This document shows positions 19,252 to 30,360 of a stretch of 64,000 bases of DNA, piece after piece. The DNA is taken from assembly GCA_903900805.1 (NCBI GenBank), contig CAIUOP010000075.1:1-64000 (forward strand). Reading direction: 5' to 3'. The notes under the pieces are model-generated. The model ran no database searches, was not told the DNA's origin, and was given only the letters and a program-made list of their open reading frames with translations. The stretch comes from an uncultured beta proteobacterium (GTDB taxonomy: Bacteria; Pseudomonadota; Gammaproteobacteria; Burkholderiales; Burkholderiaceae). The translations under genes were made by a program, and so were the position numbers. Every line of letters begins with the position of its first letter. Within the stretch, counting starts at the first letter, position 1.

Positions 19252-21288
19252 TTATTCAAAGCGCATGATGAGCTGATCAACTGCTAAGCTATCACCCTCT
19301 TTAGCGCAAATCTCTGACACCACACCATCTTGCATTGCTGAAATCGTATTTTCCATTTTCATGGCTTCTATAGATGCCAGCTTTTGTCCAGCAGTTACAG
19401 TCTCGCCTGCCTTAACAGCTACTTTCGTCAATAATCCGGGCATCGGTGACATGACTAACTTGGACGTATCGGGGGGAAGTTTTACTGGCATACGGCGCTG
19501 GAGTTCAGCTCCTAAGGGGCTTAGCACCATGCATTCAAAATACACGCCATCCAGAATCAATATGTATCGTACGCCGCGGCGCTCAACTTGGGCAGTCACT
19601 TTATGGGTGCCATTAATAGTTGCATGGAGACAAATTTGTCCCGGACGCCAATTACTCACAATGTCATAGCGACTCACACCATCAGCTTCATCGATATAAA
19701 CAGAATAGATGCCCTCTTTTAGCTCAACACGAATCGGCACTTCTATAGGGTCATTCATGGACCCTGATTTTTTACCTGTTACCACGACAAACTTCTTCGC
19801 AATAATCATTTCATGACCAGCCAACTGCCCATCAATCATTTTGATATGCTCTAAATAGCGATAACGCATAAATGCAGCCAATGCGGCTAAGCGCCTCGGA
19901 TCAGCTGGTTGTACAGAGTCTTTTTTAAAGCCTTCTGGATACTCCTCAGCGATAAAACCGGTTGTGAAATCGCCGTTAACAAAACGGGGATGCTGCAATA
20001 AAGCGGCCTGGAAAGGAATATTGGAATGGATACCACGAATGACAAAGTCATTTAAGGCGGAACGCATTTTCTCAATCGCCTCTGCGCGATCTTTGCCATG
20101 AACGATCAACTTTGCAATCATGGAGTCGTAATACATTGGGATTTCGCCACCCTCGTATACACCAGTATCGACACGCACACCATTTACGGGCTCTGGTGGT
20201 CGGTACTTGACCAAGCGGCCAGTCGACGGTAAAAAATTTCGGAAGGGGTCATCCGCATTAATACGGCACTCCATTGACCAACCATCTAATTTCACATCTT
20301 CTTGTTTAAAAGTGAGCTTTTCTCCAGCCGCAACCCGAATCATTTGCTCAACTAGGTCAAGGCCGGTGATTGATTCCGTGACTGGATGCTCAACCTGCAA
20401 GCGTGTATTCATCTCAAGGAAGTAGAAAGACTTATCTTTACCAACTACGAATTCCACTGTGCCGGCAGATTGATAATTTACTGCTTTAGCCAAAGCAACT
20501 GCTTGCTTGCCCATGGCTTTGCGGGTTGCGGGATCGATAAAGGGAGAGGGCGCCTCTTCAATCACCTTCTGATGTCGACGCTGAATCGAGCAATCACGCT
20601 CATTTAAATACACTACGTTGCCATGGGAGTCACCTAAGACTTGAATCTCGATATGACGCGGCCCTTCAACAAACTTCTCAATGAAGATGCGATCATCGCC
20701 AAAGCTATTCATCGCTTCAGTCTTACAGGTAGCAAAGCCTTCAGCAGCTTCTTTGTCGTTGAATGCAACGCGTAGACCCTTACCACCACCACCAGCTGAT
20801 GCTTTAATCATGACCGGGTAGCCAATACCTTGTGCAATCTTGACTGCTTCATCGGTAGTAGCAATCGCCTCATTGTGACCAGGGATCGTATTTACCTTAG
20901 CCTCTATTGCGAGCTTCTTAGAGGCAATTTTGTCACCCATGGCAGCAATGGATTGGTATTTAGGCCCAATAAAGACAATGCCCTCTTCTTCACAACGTTT
21001 AGCAAACTGTTCGTTTTCAGATAAAAAGCCATAGCCTGGATGGACTGCTTGCGCACCAGTATCTTTGCAAGCTTGAATGATCCGATCGATCACAAGATAA
21101 GATTCTCGTGATGGTGCAGGACCTATGCAAACGGCCTCATCCGCTAACTGCACATGGCGCGCTTCCTTGTCAGCCTCTGAGTAGACGGCAACCGTCTTAA
21201 TGCCCATCTTCTTGGCAGTACTCATTACACGGCATGCAATTTCACCCCGGTTAGCAATTAAAATTTTCTTAAACATTTTCGTAGTCAT
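19252..21288 (-). CDS. pccA: Propionyl/acyl-CoA carboxylase biotin-carrying alpha subunit
   Basis: Biotin carboxylase KILIANRGEIACRV, EMNTRLQVEHPVTE; C-terminal biotin site EAMKMEN. Confidence 0.95.
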   Translation of the reverse strand: MTTKMFKKILIANRGEIACRVMSTAKKMGIKTVAVYSEADKEARHVQLADEAVCIGPAPSRESYLVIDRIIQACKDTGAQAVHPGYGFLSENEQFAKRCEEEGIVFIGPKYQSIAAMGDKIASKKLAIEAKVNTIPGHNEAIATTDEAVKIAQGIGYPVMIKASAGGGGKGLRVAFNDKEAAEGFATCKTEAMNSFGDDRIFIEKFVEGPRHIEIQVLGDSHGNVVYLNERDCSIQRRHQKVIEEAPSPFIDPATRKAMGKQAVALAKAVNYQSAGTVEFVVGKDKSFYFLEMNTRLQVEHPVTESITGLDLVEQMIRVAAGEKLTFKQEDVKLDGWSMECRINADDPFRNFLPSTGRLVKYRPPEPVNGVRVDTGVYEGGEIPMYYDSMIAKLIVHGKDRAEAIEKMRSALNDFVIRGIHSNIPFQAALLQHPRFVNGDFTTGFIAEEYPEGFKKDSVQPADPRRLAALAAFMRYRYLEHIKMIDGQLAGHEMIIAKKFVVVTGKKSGSMNDPIEVPIRVELKEGIYSVYIDEADGVSRYDIVSNWRPGQICLHATINGTHKVTAQVERRGVRYILILDGVYFECMVLSPLGAELQRRMPVKLPPDTSKLVMSPMPGLLTKVAVKAGETVTAGQKLASIEAMKMENTISAMQDGVVSEICAKEGDSLAVDQLIMRFE

Positions 21289-21302
21289 GATTTATCGGCG
21301 CC

Positions 21303-22859
21303 TTACAGGGGAATATTGCCGTGTTTACGCGCAGGATTCTTCAAGTCTTTATCTTTCAACATTGCTAAGGAGCGTGCAATACGCTTGCGTGTTTCATGCG
21401 GCAAAATCACATCATCAATATAGCCACGACGTCCTGCCACAAATGGGTTTGCAAACTTAGCCTTATATTCAGCTTCACGGGCTGTAATTTTCTGTGGATC
21501 CGATTTTTCTTCGCGGAAGATAATCTCTACGGCACCTTTAGGGCCCATCACAGCAATTTCTGCAGATGGCCAAGCAAAGTTCACGTCGCCACGCAAATGC
21601 TTGGATGCCATCACGTCATAGGCACCGCCGTAGGCCTTACGGGTAATCAGTGTCACCTTAGGTACGGTGCAATCTGCGTAGGCGTAGAGTAATTTGGCAC
21701 CATGTTTAATGATGCCGCCATACTCTTGAGCGGTCCCCGGCATAAAACCTGGAACATCTACCAAAGTCACTACCGGTATATTGAAGGCATCACAAAAACG
21801 GACGAAACGCGCTGCCTTAATGGAGGCCTTGATATCTAAGCAACCAGCCAATACCAAAGGCTGATTAGCAACGATGCCGATAGAGCGCCCTTCCATACGT
21901 GCAAAGCCAATCACGATATTTTTGGCATAGTCAGGCTGGAGTTCAAAGAATTCTCCATCGTCTGCGATCTTGCCAATCAACTCTTTCATATCATAAGGTT
22001 GATTTGGATTGGATGGCACTAATGTATCTAATGAAAAATCAGGCTCTTCAGTACGATTAGCGCCTTTAATCAGTGGTGGCTTTTCTCGATTCGAGAGGGG
22101 TAGATAGTTAAAGAACCGGCGCAACATCATAATGGCATCAACATCGTTATCAAATGCTAGATCGCAAACACCAGAAATGGTTGAATGCGTTACTGCGCCA
22201 CCCAACTCTTCTGAGGTAACATCCTCATGCGTCACCGTCTTCACTACTTCTGGGCCAGTGACAAACATATAAGAACTATCTTTAACCATGAAGATGAAAT
22301 CGGTTAGCGCTGGGGAATACACTGCGCCACCAGCCGATGGCCCCATGATCAAGGAAATCTGCGGGATCACACCCGAAGCGGTCACATTGCGCTGGAATAT
22401 TTCTGCATAGCCGCCTAAGGAAGCCACGCCTTCTTGAATGCGTGCGCCGCCCGAGTCATTTAAACCAATCACAGGAGCGCCCACCTTGAGAGCCTGATCC
22501 ATGATCTTACAAATCTTTTCAGCATGGGCTTCTGACAAAGAGCCGCCTAAAACAGTGAAGTCTTGGGAGAATACAAATACGAGCCGACCATTGATCATGC
22601 CGTAACCAGTGACCACACCATCACCGGGGACCGTTTGATCTGCCATTCCAAAATCATGACAACGGTGCTCAACAAACATGTCCCACTCTTCGAAGGTTCC
22701 AGCATCTAGCAGGAGCTCAATACGCTCACGGGCAGTGAGCTTACCCTTCGCATGCTGAGCGGCAATACGCTTTTGCCCACCACCTAATCGGGCTAACTCG
22801 CGCTTGGCTTCCAGCTGTTGAATGATTTCCTTCATCTCCTGCTCCTTAGAAAAATTCAT
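21303..22859 (-). CDS. pccB: Propionyl/acyl-CoA carboxylase carboxyltransferase beta subunit
   Basis: [41 protein letters not shown]. Confidence 0.95.
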   Translation of the reverse strand: MNFSKEQEMKEIIQQLEAKRELARLGGGQKRIAAQHAKGKLTARERIELLLDAGTFEEWDMFVEHRCHDFGMADQTVPGDGVVTGYGMINGRLVFVFSQDFTVLGGSLSEAHAEKICKIMDQALKVGAPVIGLNDSGGARIQEGVASLGGYAEIFQRNVTASGVIPQISLIMGPSAGGAVYSPALTDFIFMVKDSSYMFVTGPEVVKTVTHEDVTSEELGGAVTHSTISGVCDLAFDNDVDAIMMLRRFFNYLPLSNREKPPLIKGANRTEEPDFSLDTLVPSNPNQPYDMKELIGKIADDGEFFELQPDYAKNIVIGFARMEGRSIGIVANQPLVLAGCLDIKASIKAARFVRFCDAFNIPVVTLVDVPGFMPGTAQEYGGIIKHGAKLLYAYADCTVPKVTLITRKAYGGAYDVMASKHLRGDVNFAWPSAEIAVMGPKGAVEIIFREEKSDPQKITAREAEYKAKFANPFVAGRRGYIDDVILPHETRKRIARSLAMLKDKDLKNPARKHGNIPL

Positions 22860-23871
22860 GCCCCATGGACTCCAGTAAGCGTCTTGCCGCCACTGAAGCT
22901 GCCATAGTTCCTTGGTTTACCTGTGCAATTAAGATTGGTAAGAGCTCTTGAACCGCTGCATTGTTACGAAACGCAGTCTTGAGGCCTGTATCAATCCGAT
23001 CCCACATCCATGCACCTGCTTGTTGCTTGCGGCGGCTTTCAAATTTACCGTTGGCTCTTTGCAGCTTTTCAAAATGAGTCACTTTTTCCCAGAGCTCAGG
23101 CACTCCTCTACCTTCAAGTGCACTTAAGGTCATTACTGTGGGATGCCATAACTCTTGATCATGCGAAGCATGATCTGGATTTCCCTGAAAACCGAGCAAA
23201 CGCAAAGAACTCGTAATGAATAATTGCGCACGCATCGCTGCATCTGGATCAATATCTACTTTGTTGATGGCAATCAGATCAGCGATTTCCATCACCCCTT
23301 TTTTAATAGCCTGTAGATCATCCCCGGCATTAGGTAGCTGCATAAGCAAAAACATATCTGTCATGCCAGCAACCGCGATTTCGCTTTGGCCAACGCCTAC
23401 CGTCTCAACGATGATGACATCAAAGCCCGCAGCCTCTGCGACTAGCATAGCTTCGCGGGTTTTCTCTGCAACGCCACCGAGCGTTCCCGAGGAAGGGCTT
23501 GGTCTAATAAAAGCATCTTCTAATACCGAGAGACGCTCCATACGAGTTTTATCGCCCAGAATGGATCCACCAGACAAACTGGAGGATGGATCAATCGCCA
23601 ACACGGCAACCCGATGCCCTTTTTTAATTAGGTAAAGCCCAAGGGCTTCGATGAGAGTCGACTTACCAACACCCGGAACTCCGGAGATTCCTAAACGAAA
23701 TGAATTGCCAGTCTTTGGTAGCAGCATATTGAGCACTTCATCCGCACGCTTACGGTGATCCAAGCGCGTAGATTCAAGCAAAGTAATAATCTTTGCTAAA
23801 GCGCGTCGCTGCTTAAGCGATGGTGCGCCAGTGAGATCGCTCACTAAGATCTGATCAGCGGCTTCAAGCAT
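22846..23871 (-). CDS. meaB: Methylmalonyl-CoA mutase-associated GTPase
   Basis: P-loop [31 protein letters not shown]. Confidence 0.95.
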   Translation of the reverse strand: MLEAADQILVSDLTGAPSLKQRRALAKIITLLESTRLDHRKRADEVLNMLLPKTGNSFRLGISGVPGVGKSTLIEALGLYLIKKGHRVAVLAIDPSSSLSGGSILGDKTRMERLSVLEDAFIRPSPSSGTLGGVAEKTREAMLVAEAAGFDVIIVETVGVGQSEIAVAGMTDMFLLMQLPNAGDDLQAIKKGVMEIADLIAINKVDIDPDAAMRAQLFITSSLRLLGFQGNPDHASHDQELWHPTVMTLSALEGRGVPELWEKVTHFEKLQRANGKFESRRKQQAGAWMWDRIDTGLKTAFRNNAAVQELLPILIAQVNQGTMAASVAARRLLESMGHEFF

Positions 23872-23886
23872 GCAATGGCATCCGAG

Positions 23887-26073
23887 TTAGGCAGGTTTAA
23901 TTGATTTACGTATTTGCTCAAGCACATCCTTGGCCGAAGCAGGGATAGGTGTACCTGGGCCATAAATGCCCTTTACACCTGCTTCGTAGAGAAACTCATA
24001 GTCCTGTCTTGGAATCACGCCACCCACAAACACGATGATGTCATCAGATCCTTGTTTTTTGAGTTCCGCAATGATGGCAGGGACAAGTGTCTTATGACCT
24101 GCAGCTAAGGTCGAGACACCTAATGCATGAACGTCATTCTCAATAGCTTGGCGAGCACACTCTTCAGGAGTTTGGAATAAGGGCCCGATATCAACGTCAA
24201 AGCCTAAGTCTGCATAGGCAGTAGCAACTACTTTGGCGCCACGATCATGTCCATCTTGACCAAGCTTAGCAATCATCACACGCGGGCGACGACCAAAATC
24301 TTTAGCAAAGTCAGCGATTTCTACTTTAAGTTTTTCCCAGCCCTCGGCTGAATCATAGGCAGCTGCATACACTCCGGTCACCTTTTGAGTATCGGCGCGA
24401 TGGCGCCCGTAAATTTTTTCCAATGCGTCTGACACTTCACCAACAGTTGCACGTAAACGAATGGCATTGATAGCCAATTCCAATAAGTTCCCTGTGTTGT
24501 CATGCGCGGCTTTTGTTAATGCCTCTAATGCAGCTTCTACTTTTTTACTGTCTCGCTTTGCTCTAATTTCTTTTAAGAGCGCAACTTGACCTTCACGAAC
24601 ACGATCGTTATCAATCATTAAGACATCAACGAGATCCTCTTTATCGAGTTTGTACTTGTTGACGCCAACAATGACGTCAGTACCAGAGTCAATCTTGGCC
24701 TGTTTCTCAGCAGCTGAGGCCTCAATCTTCAATTTAGCCCAACCACTTTCAACGGCCTTAGTCATGCCACCCATGGCATCAACTTCTTGAATAATTTCCC
24801 AAGCCTTATCTGCCATCTCTTGCGTGAGGTTCTCCATCATGTAAGAACCGGCCCAAGGGTCAATCACGCTAGTAATATGCGTTTCCTCCTGAAGAATTAA
24901 CTGAGTATTTCTGGCAATGCGGCTTGAAAACTCGGATGGTAATGCAATCGCCTCATCAAATGAGTTGGTATGCAAGGATTGTGTCCCACCAAATACAGCA
25001 GCCATTGCTTCCACCGTAGTTCTTACTACGTTGTTATAGGGATCTTGCTCAGTCAATGACCAGCCTGATGTTTGGCAATGGGTACGCAGCATCAAAGACT
25101 TTGGATTCTTTGGCTCAAAAGACTTCATAATGCGCCACCACAATAATCTGGCGGCACGTAATTTAGCGACTTCTAAGTAGAAGTTCATACCAATAGCGAA
25201 AAAGAATGACAAGCGACCTGCAAAGCCATCAATATCTAATCCTTTGGCAAGTGCTGTTTTGACATACTCTTTACCATCTGCCAATGTAAAAGCGAGTTCT
25301 AAAACTTGATTGGCACCAGCTTCTTGCATGTGGTAACCCGAAATTGAAATCGAGTTAAATTTGGGCATGTGCTTGGCGGTGTATTCAATGATGTCGCCAA
25401 TAATGCGCATCGAAGGCTCTGGTGGGTAGATATAGGTATTTCGTACCATGAACTCTTTCAGAATGTCGTTCTGAATCGTTCCAGATAACTGCTCTTGCTT
25501 CACACCTTGCTCTTCACCAGCAACGATGTAGCCAGCTAGTACTGGTAATACAGCGCCATTCATGGTCATCGAAACGGAAACTTTGTCTAATGGAATCCCA
25601 TCAAACAAGATCTTCATATCTTCTACAGAATCAATTGCAACACCCGCTTTACCAACGTCGCCCGTAACGCGTGGATGATCTGAGTCATAGCCGCGGTGGG
25701 TCGCCAAGTCAAATGCTACGGATACACCTTGACCACCAGCATCCAATGCTTTTCGATAAAACGTATTGGATTCTTGCGCAGTAGAAAAACCAGCGTATTG
25801 TCTAAGCGTCCATGGGCGAACTGAATACATCGTTGCTTGAGGACCACGTATATACGGCTCGAATCCTGGCAAGGTATTGGTGTAATTTAAGTCTTGTGTA
25901 TCTGCAGCTGTATAAAGCGCCTTAATGTGAATACCATCTGGCGTATTCCAACCCAGTTTCTCTGGGTCGCCATTTGGCGCTGATTTCTGCGCAGATTTTT
26001 TCCAAGCATCCAGATTGGCATCTGGAACTGCTGGCCATGTATTTGCTGCTGACCGTTTCTTTTCTGAACTCAC
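23887..26073 (-). CDS. scpA: Adenosylcobalamin-dependent methylmalonyl-CoA mutase (single polypeptide)
   Basis: 728 aa; [24 protein letters not shown]12 site [16 protein letters not shown]. Confidence 0.96.
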   Translation of the reverse strand: MSSEKKRSAANTWPAVPDANLDAWKKSAQKSAPNGDPEKLGWNTPDGIHIKALYTAADTQDLNYTNTLPGFEPYIRGPQATMYSVRPWTLRQYAGFSTAQESNTFYRKALDAGGQGVSVAFDLATHRGYDSDHPRVTGDVGKAGVAIDSVEDMKILFDGIPLDKVSVSMTMNGAVLPVLAGYIVAGEEQGVKQEQLSGTIQNDILKEFMVRNTYIYPPEPSMRIIGDIIEYTAKHMPKFNSISISGYHMQEAGANQVLELAFTLADGKEYVKTALAKGLDIDGFAGRLSFFFAIGMNFYLEVAKLRAARLLWWRIMKSFEPKNPKSLMLRTHCQTSGWSLTEQDPYNNVVRTTVEAMAAVFGGTQSLHTNSFDEAIALPSEFSSRIARNTQLILQEETHITSVIDPWAGSYMMENLTQEMADKAWEIIQEVDAMGGMTKAVESGWAKLKIEASAAEKQAKIDSGTDVIVGVNKYKLDKEDLVDVLMIDNDRVREGQVALLKEIRAKRDSKKVEAALEALTKAAHDNTGNLLELAINAIRLRATVGEVSDALEKIYGRHRADTQKVTGVYAAAYDSAEGWEKLKVEIADFAKDFGRRPRVMIAKLGQDGHDRGAKVVATAYADLGFDVDIGPLFQTPEECARQAIENDVHALGVSTLAAGHKTLVPAIIAELKKQGSDDIIVFVGGVIPRQDYEFLYEAGVKGIYGPGTPIPASAKDVLEQIRKSIKPA

Positions 26074-26153
26074 AAAGCACTCCTAGTCAATTTTGCTGCA
26101 TTGCATCTAATTTTCTATATTCTGCTTGACTATTTCAAATTTGTCTAGTTATC

Positions 26154-26163
26154 ATGTATACAT
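26154..26163. promoter_or_regulatory. Candidate GntR operator ATGTATACAT
   Basis: 10-bp perfect palindrome 4 bp before the GntR start codon, overlapping a plausible -10 (TTGACT N18 TATCAT). Confidence 0.55.
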
Positions 26164-26167
26164 AATT

Positions 26168-26806
26168 ATGAATACGAAATTGAACAATAGGCCTTTATAT
26201 GAGGACGTAGCTGACAGGCTGCGGGAGCAAATATTTTGCAAGCAATTAGCCCCAGGAAGCTGGTTAGATGAGCAATCTCTAGCGGCTCAGTTTGGTATTA
26301 GCCGAACACCGATGCGGGAAGCCATTAAGGCTTTAGCCTCTGAGGGCTTAGTAACCATCAAGATGCGTCGTGGGGCCTATGTTACAGAGGTCAATCGTGC
26401 TGATTTAGAGCAAATTTATACTGTGTTATCTCTACTTGAAAGCAAGGCAGCCAGAGAATCTGCTCTTAAAGCTACTGAAGAAGAGCTTAATCTCTTAGAT
26501 CACCTCCATCATCGACTGGAAACTGCGGCAGCAGACCGTAATATTGAACAATTCTTTGAAATCAACGGTAAATTCCATGAGCTGATCCAAGATATTGCAG
26601 GCAATCGATGGATGAATGGCGTTATTACCGATTTAAGGAAAGTGCTCAAATTGCACCGTAAAGACTCTTTAACAAGCACTGGAAGGCTCCAAAGCTCTCT
26701 TCTTGAGCATCGTGAGATTCTCAAAGCCATCCTAAAGCGGGATGAATTAGCTGCTGAGGCAGCCATGCTTAAGCACTTTACCCGCAGCTTAGAAGCAATT
26801 AGATAA
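26168..26806 (+). CDS. GntR-family (FCD) transcriptional regulator
   Basis: wHTH LYEDVADRLREQIFCKQLAPGSWLDEQSLAAQFGISRTPMREAIKALASEGLV; divergent from mutase operon; start at MNTKLNN. Confidence 0.93.
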   Translation: MNTKLNNRPLYEDVADRLREQIFCKQLAPGSWLDEQSLAAQFGISRTPMREAIKALASEGLVTIKMRRGAYVTEVNRADLEQIYTVLSLLESKAARESALKATEEELNLLDHLHHRLETAAADRNIEQFFEINGKFHELIQDIAGNRWMNGVITDLRKVLKLHRKDSLTSTGRLQSSLLEHREILKAILKRDELAAEAAMLKHFTRSLEAIR

Positions 26807-26827
26807 AACTAAATATCTATAAATAAC

Positions 26828-26856
26828 AATGGCTTAGAAGACTATTCTAAGCCATT
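26828..26856. terminator. Candidate bidirectional terminator hairpin
   Basis: Perfect 12-bp stem aatggcttagaa-gacta-ttctaagccatt between convergent GntR and cytochrome c genes; weak T-tract. Confidence 0.55.
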
Positions 26857-26880
26857 ACTTTATCCAATACTCTGGGGGAA

Positions 26881-27234
26881 TTATCTCTTGACTACAAAGT
26901 TTCCGGGCAAAGAAGCAAGGTACGCGGCAATATCTTGCATATCTGCATCGGAGTAGCCCTGTACTAGCGCGCCCATAATGGCATTATTACGACCATATTG
27001 CGGGTTGCCACCCCCTACTTTGTAGGCTTTCAAGGCATAGTAAAGATAATCAGCATATTGGCCAGCGAGTTTTGGATAAATTGGCAAGATTGCCTCTTTG
27101 TATCCAGGACCATGGCAAGAAGCACAATTGCCTTTCTCTACAAGTGCTTTGCCTTTATCAGCATTAGCAGCATTGGCTACATTCACTAGGCCAATACTAG
27201 AAAGCAAAACTACGGTAATTAGTGCAAATTTCAT
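26881..27234 (-). CDS. Class I cytochrome c
   Basis: Signal peptide; CASCH heme motif; C-terminal methionine ligand region NAIMGALVQG. Confidence 0.88.
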   Translation of the reverse strand: MKFALITVVLLSSIGLVNVANAANADKGKALVEKGNCASCHGPGYKEAILPIYPKLAGQYADYLYYALKAYKVGGGNPQYGRNNAIMGALVQGYSDADMQDIAAYLASLPGNFVVKR

Positions 27235-27247
27235 AAACGTGCCTCTA

Positions 27248-27613
27248 TCACTTCAAGGGGTTGTTAGGTGAGCTGGCTGTTTGCGCAGCATAGTATTCGC
27301 CAAGGTCAGCCATGTCCTGATCAGAAAGACTGCCAGCAATGGCGCGCATTGTAGGGTGCTTTCTATCGCCTTTTTTATAGGCAGCTAATGCACTCGCAAT
27401 ATAGGCTGCATTTTGGCCGCCTATCATGGGGACTTTATAAACCAAGGGATAGTCAGCGCGGTAATCAGGAATGGAGTGACAGCCAACACAAAGCCAAACC
27501 TTGGCATTTGCAGCTGCAGCGTTTCCCTTTATCTCATTAGCCTGGGCAGCAAAACCAGTCAGTGCTAAACCAGCAGCAAGTAGGAATTGAGGAAGAATTG
27601 TTATTTTTTTCAT
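27248..27613 (-). CDS. Class I cytochrome c
   Basis: Signal peptide MKKITILPQFLLAAGLALTGFAAQA; CVGCH heme motif. Confidence 0.88.
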   Translation of the reverse strand: MKKITILPQFLLAAGLALTGFAAQANEIKGNAAAANAKVWLCVGCHSIPDYRADYPLVYKVPMIGGQNAAYIASALAAYKKGDRKHPTMRAIAGSLSDQDMADLGEYYAAQTASSPNNPLK

Positions 27614-27633
27614 AGGAATCAGTATTTATGAGC

Positions 27634-27647
27634 TTGATTTAAATCAA
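27634..27647. promoter_or_regulatory. Perfect FNR/ANR-type box TTGATTTAAATCAA
   Basis: Exact TTGAT-N4-ATCAA consensus upstream of the cytochrome c pair. Confidence 0.65.
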
Positions 27648-27791
27648 CCTGCAAGATTATAGCGGACAGACGCTCCTTTTCAGCATTTTTGGGGCATTTG
27701 AGCGCTCAAAATGGTCAGAAATACTGAAAGATTCTCGCCCTTTACCTATACTAGAAAGCCTAACTAACTAAGAGATTTTCGGGCAATCAAG

Positions 27792-28661
27792 ATGAGTAAA
27801 TCCGGCGACCAATCCAAAACCCGCTTTGACGGAAGCGCTAGCTATGTTGCTACCGAGGATCTGAAATTGGCAGTAAATGCCGCAATGGCATTGCAGCGCC
27901 CACTGTTAATTAAAGGCGAGCCTGGCACAGGAAAAACAATGCTTGCAGAAGAAGTTGCTGCAGCACTCAATATGCCTCTCTTGCAGTGGCATATCAAATC
28001 TACTACCAAAGCCCAACAAGGCTTATATGAATATGACGCTGTGAGTCGCCTGCGTGATTCTCAGTTGGGCGACGAGAAGGTCAACGACATCCGTAACTAC
28101 ATTATCAAAGGTGTTTTATGGCAAGCCTTTGAGGCAGATGAACCTACCGTTCTTCTCATTGATGAAATTGATAAGGCTGATATTGAGTTCCCCAACGATT
28201 TATTACGTGAAATCGATCGGATGGAATTTTATGTCTATGAAACACGCGAACTCATTAAAGCAAAACACAGGCCTTTGGTAATCATTACATCCAATAATGA
28301 AAAGGAACTTCCTGATGCGTTTTTACGCCGCTGCTTTTTTCACTACATTGCATTCCCTGACGCTGATACGATGCAGCGCATTGTGGATGTCCATCACCCC
28401 AAGATCAAACAAGATCTGCTGGATGCAGCCCTCAAGGCCTTCTATCAAATACGCTCTCTGCCTGGCCTAAAGAAAAAACCGTCTACTTCTGAATTAATAG
28501 ATTGGCTCAAGCTCTTACTGGCCGAGGATATTTCCCCTGAAGCACTGCATAGCCAAGATGAAAAAATAGTAGTACCGCCTTTGCATGGCGCATTACTGAA
28601 AAATGAACAAGACGTTCATCTTTTTGAGCGCCTGGTGATGATGAATCGTAATCATCGCTAG
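27792..28661 (+). CDS. MoxR-type AAA+ ATPase
   Basis: Walker A GEPGTGKTMLAEEVA, Walker B VLLIDEIDKAD, ITSNNEKELPDAFLRRC. Confidence 0.93.
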   Translation: MSKSGDQSKTRFDGSASYVATEDLKLAVNAAMALQRPLLIKGEPGTGKTMLAEEVAAALNMPLLQWHIKSTTKAQQGLYEYDAVSRLRDSQLGDEKVNDIRNYIIKGVLWQAFEADEPTVLLIDEIDKADIEFPNDLLREIDRMEFYVYETRELIKAKHRPLVIITSNNEKELPDAFLRRCFFHYIAFPDADTMQRIVDVHHPKIKQDLLDAALKAFYQIRSLPGLKKKPSTSELIDWLKLLLAEDISPEALHSQDEKIVVPPLHGALLKNEQDVHLFERLVMMNRNHR

Positions 28662-28677
28662 TCAATAAAACTCTAGT

Positions 28678-29853
28678 ATGTTGATTCAATTCTTCTTGCA
28701 ACTGAAAGAGGCTAAAGTGCCAGTTTCAGTAAGAGAATTTTTAACTCTTTTGGAAGCGCTCAAGACTGGCGTTATCAATCCTTCTATTAATGAGTTTTAT
28801 CAACTTTCCAGAATGACTCTAGTGAAAGATGAGCAGCATTTTGACCGCTTTGATCAGGTCTTTGGTTCTTATTTCTCAGGGGTGGAGCAAATCATTGCAA
28901 TGTCACCTGATATTCCACTAGCTTGGCTAGAGCAGAAATTACAACGCGTACTCACCGCTGAAGAAAAAGCAGCCCTCCAAAAATTAGGCGGTCCAGAAGC
29001 CTTAAAAAAACGCCTTGAGGAACTATTAAAAGAGCAAAAGGAGTGGCACGGTGGCGGTAAGAAGTGGGTTGGTGCTGGCGGATCTTCACCCTTTGGGCAT
29101 AGCGGCTACCACCCCGAAGGTATCCGTATTGGTGGCGAAAGCGCTGGGAATCGTACCGCTATCAAAGTCTGGGAAGCGCGAGAGTTTAAAGACTATGACA
29201 GTGATTTAGCACTAGGTACTCGCAATATTAAGGTGGCATTGCGCCGCTTACGTCGCTTTGCTCGCGAAGGATCAAACCTGGAGCTAGATCTAGATAAAAC
29301 AATTCACTCTACTGCAGCTAATGCAGGCATGTTAGATATTCAAATGCGGCCTGAGCGCCATAATAATGTCAAAGTATTGCTCTTAATGGATGTTGGTGGC
29401 TCTATGGATGACCACATTTTGCGCATTGGAGAATTATTTTCTGCAGCAAAAGCAGAATTTAAGCATTTAGAGCACTACTATTTTCATAATTGTGTTTATG
29501 ACAACCTTTGGCAAAGTAATCGGCGCAGGCGAGATCAAGTGACTCCCACGCAAGACATAATTAATAAATATGGGCCTGACTATAAGCTCATTTTTGTTGG
29601 TGATGCCACTATGTCGCCTTATGAAATCTATAGCCCTAACGGCTCGGTTGAGCACAATAATCAAGAGCCTGGTGCCGTTTGGATCAATCGCCTCTTGGAC
29701 CATTTTCCCCATTTTGCCTGGCTCAATCCTGAGCCTGAATCTATTTGGCAATATCGTCAATCGATTGACATCATGAGAGGCTTACTAAAGGATCATATGT
29801 ACCCAGTAACGATGAATGGTCTAGAAAGTGCGATGCGTCAACTTTCCAAGTAA
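28678..29853 (+). CDS. VWA domain protein, CoxE-like
   Basis: 391 aa downstream of MoxR; MIDAS-like LLLMDVGGSMDDH; FVGDATMSPYEI. Confidence 0.88.
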   Translation: MLIQFFLQLKEAKVPVSVREFLTLLEALKTGVINPSINEFYQLSRMTLVKDEQHFDRFDQVFGSYFSGVEQIIAMSPDIPLAWLEQKLQRVLTAEEKAALQKLGGPEALKKRLEELLKEQKEWHGGGKKWVGAGGSSPFGHSGYHPEGIRIGGESAGNRTAIKVWEAREFKDYDSDLALGTRNIKVALRRLRRFAREGSNLELDLDKTIHSTAANAGMLDIQMRPERHNNVKVLLLMDVGGSMDDHILRIGELFSAAKAEFKHLEHYYFHNCVYDNLWQSNRRRRDQVTPTQDIINKYGPDYKLIFVGDATMSPYEIYSPNGSVEHNNQEPGAVWINRLLDHFPHFAWLNPEPESIWQYRQSIDIMRGLLKDHMYPVTMNGLESAMRQLSK

Positions 29854-29901
29854 GATTGTTTTACCAAGCAAAATTCATCTACTTAACGACAGATATATGC
29901 C

Positions 29902-30360
29902 ATGAACACCAATATTAGCGCCCGTCTTAAAGCTTTAGGTATCGACTTACCGCCACCTGGTCCGCCAGCTGCCGCCTATGTGATGGCTGCAAGCACTGGC
30001 AATATGGTTTTTCTTTCTGGCCATATTGCTAAAAGAGATGGTAAGCCTTGGATAGGAAAGCTCGGTCAAGATATGGATACCGAGACAGGAAAAGCAGCCG
30101 CAAGAGCTATTGGCATTGATCTCATTGCTACATTACAAAATCATGTAGGCTCGTTAGATAAAGTCAAGCGCATTGTCAAAGTGATGGGCTTAGTTAACTC
30201 TACCGCTCAATATACCGATCAACATTTAGTAATTAATGGCTGCTCAGAGTTACTGGTCGAAGTATTTGGGGATGCAGGCAAACATGCACGTAGCGCATTT
30301 GGTGTAGCACAAATTCCCTTAGGTGCTTGCGTTGAAATTGAATTAATTGCTGAGATCTAA
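29902..30360 (+). CDS. RidA-family protein
   Basis: NMVFLSGHIAKRDGKPWIGKLGQDMDTETGKAAAR, ARSAFGVAQIPLGACVEIE. Confidence 0.88.
   Translation: MNTNISARLKALGIDLPPPGPPAAAYVMAASTGNMVFLSGHIAKRDGKPWIGKLGQDMDTETGKAAARAIGIDLIATLQNHVGSLDKVKRIVKVMGLVNSTAQYTDQHLVINGCSELLVEVFGDAGKHARSAFGVAQIPLGACVEIELIAEI

Noticed and set aside
23216-23635. 139-aa plus-strand ORF
   Set aside because: Antisense to meaB; low-plausibility composition.
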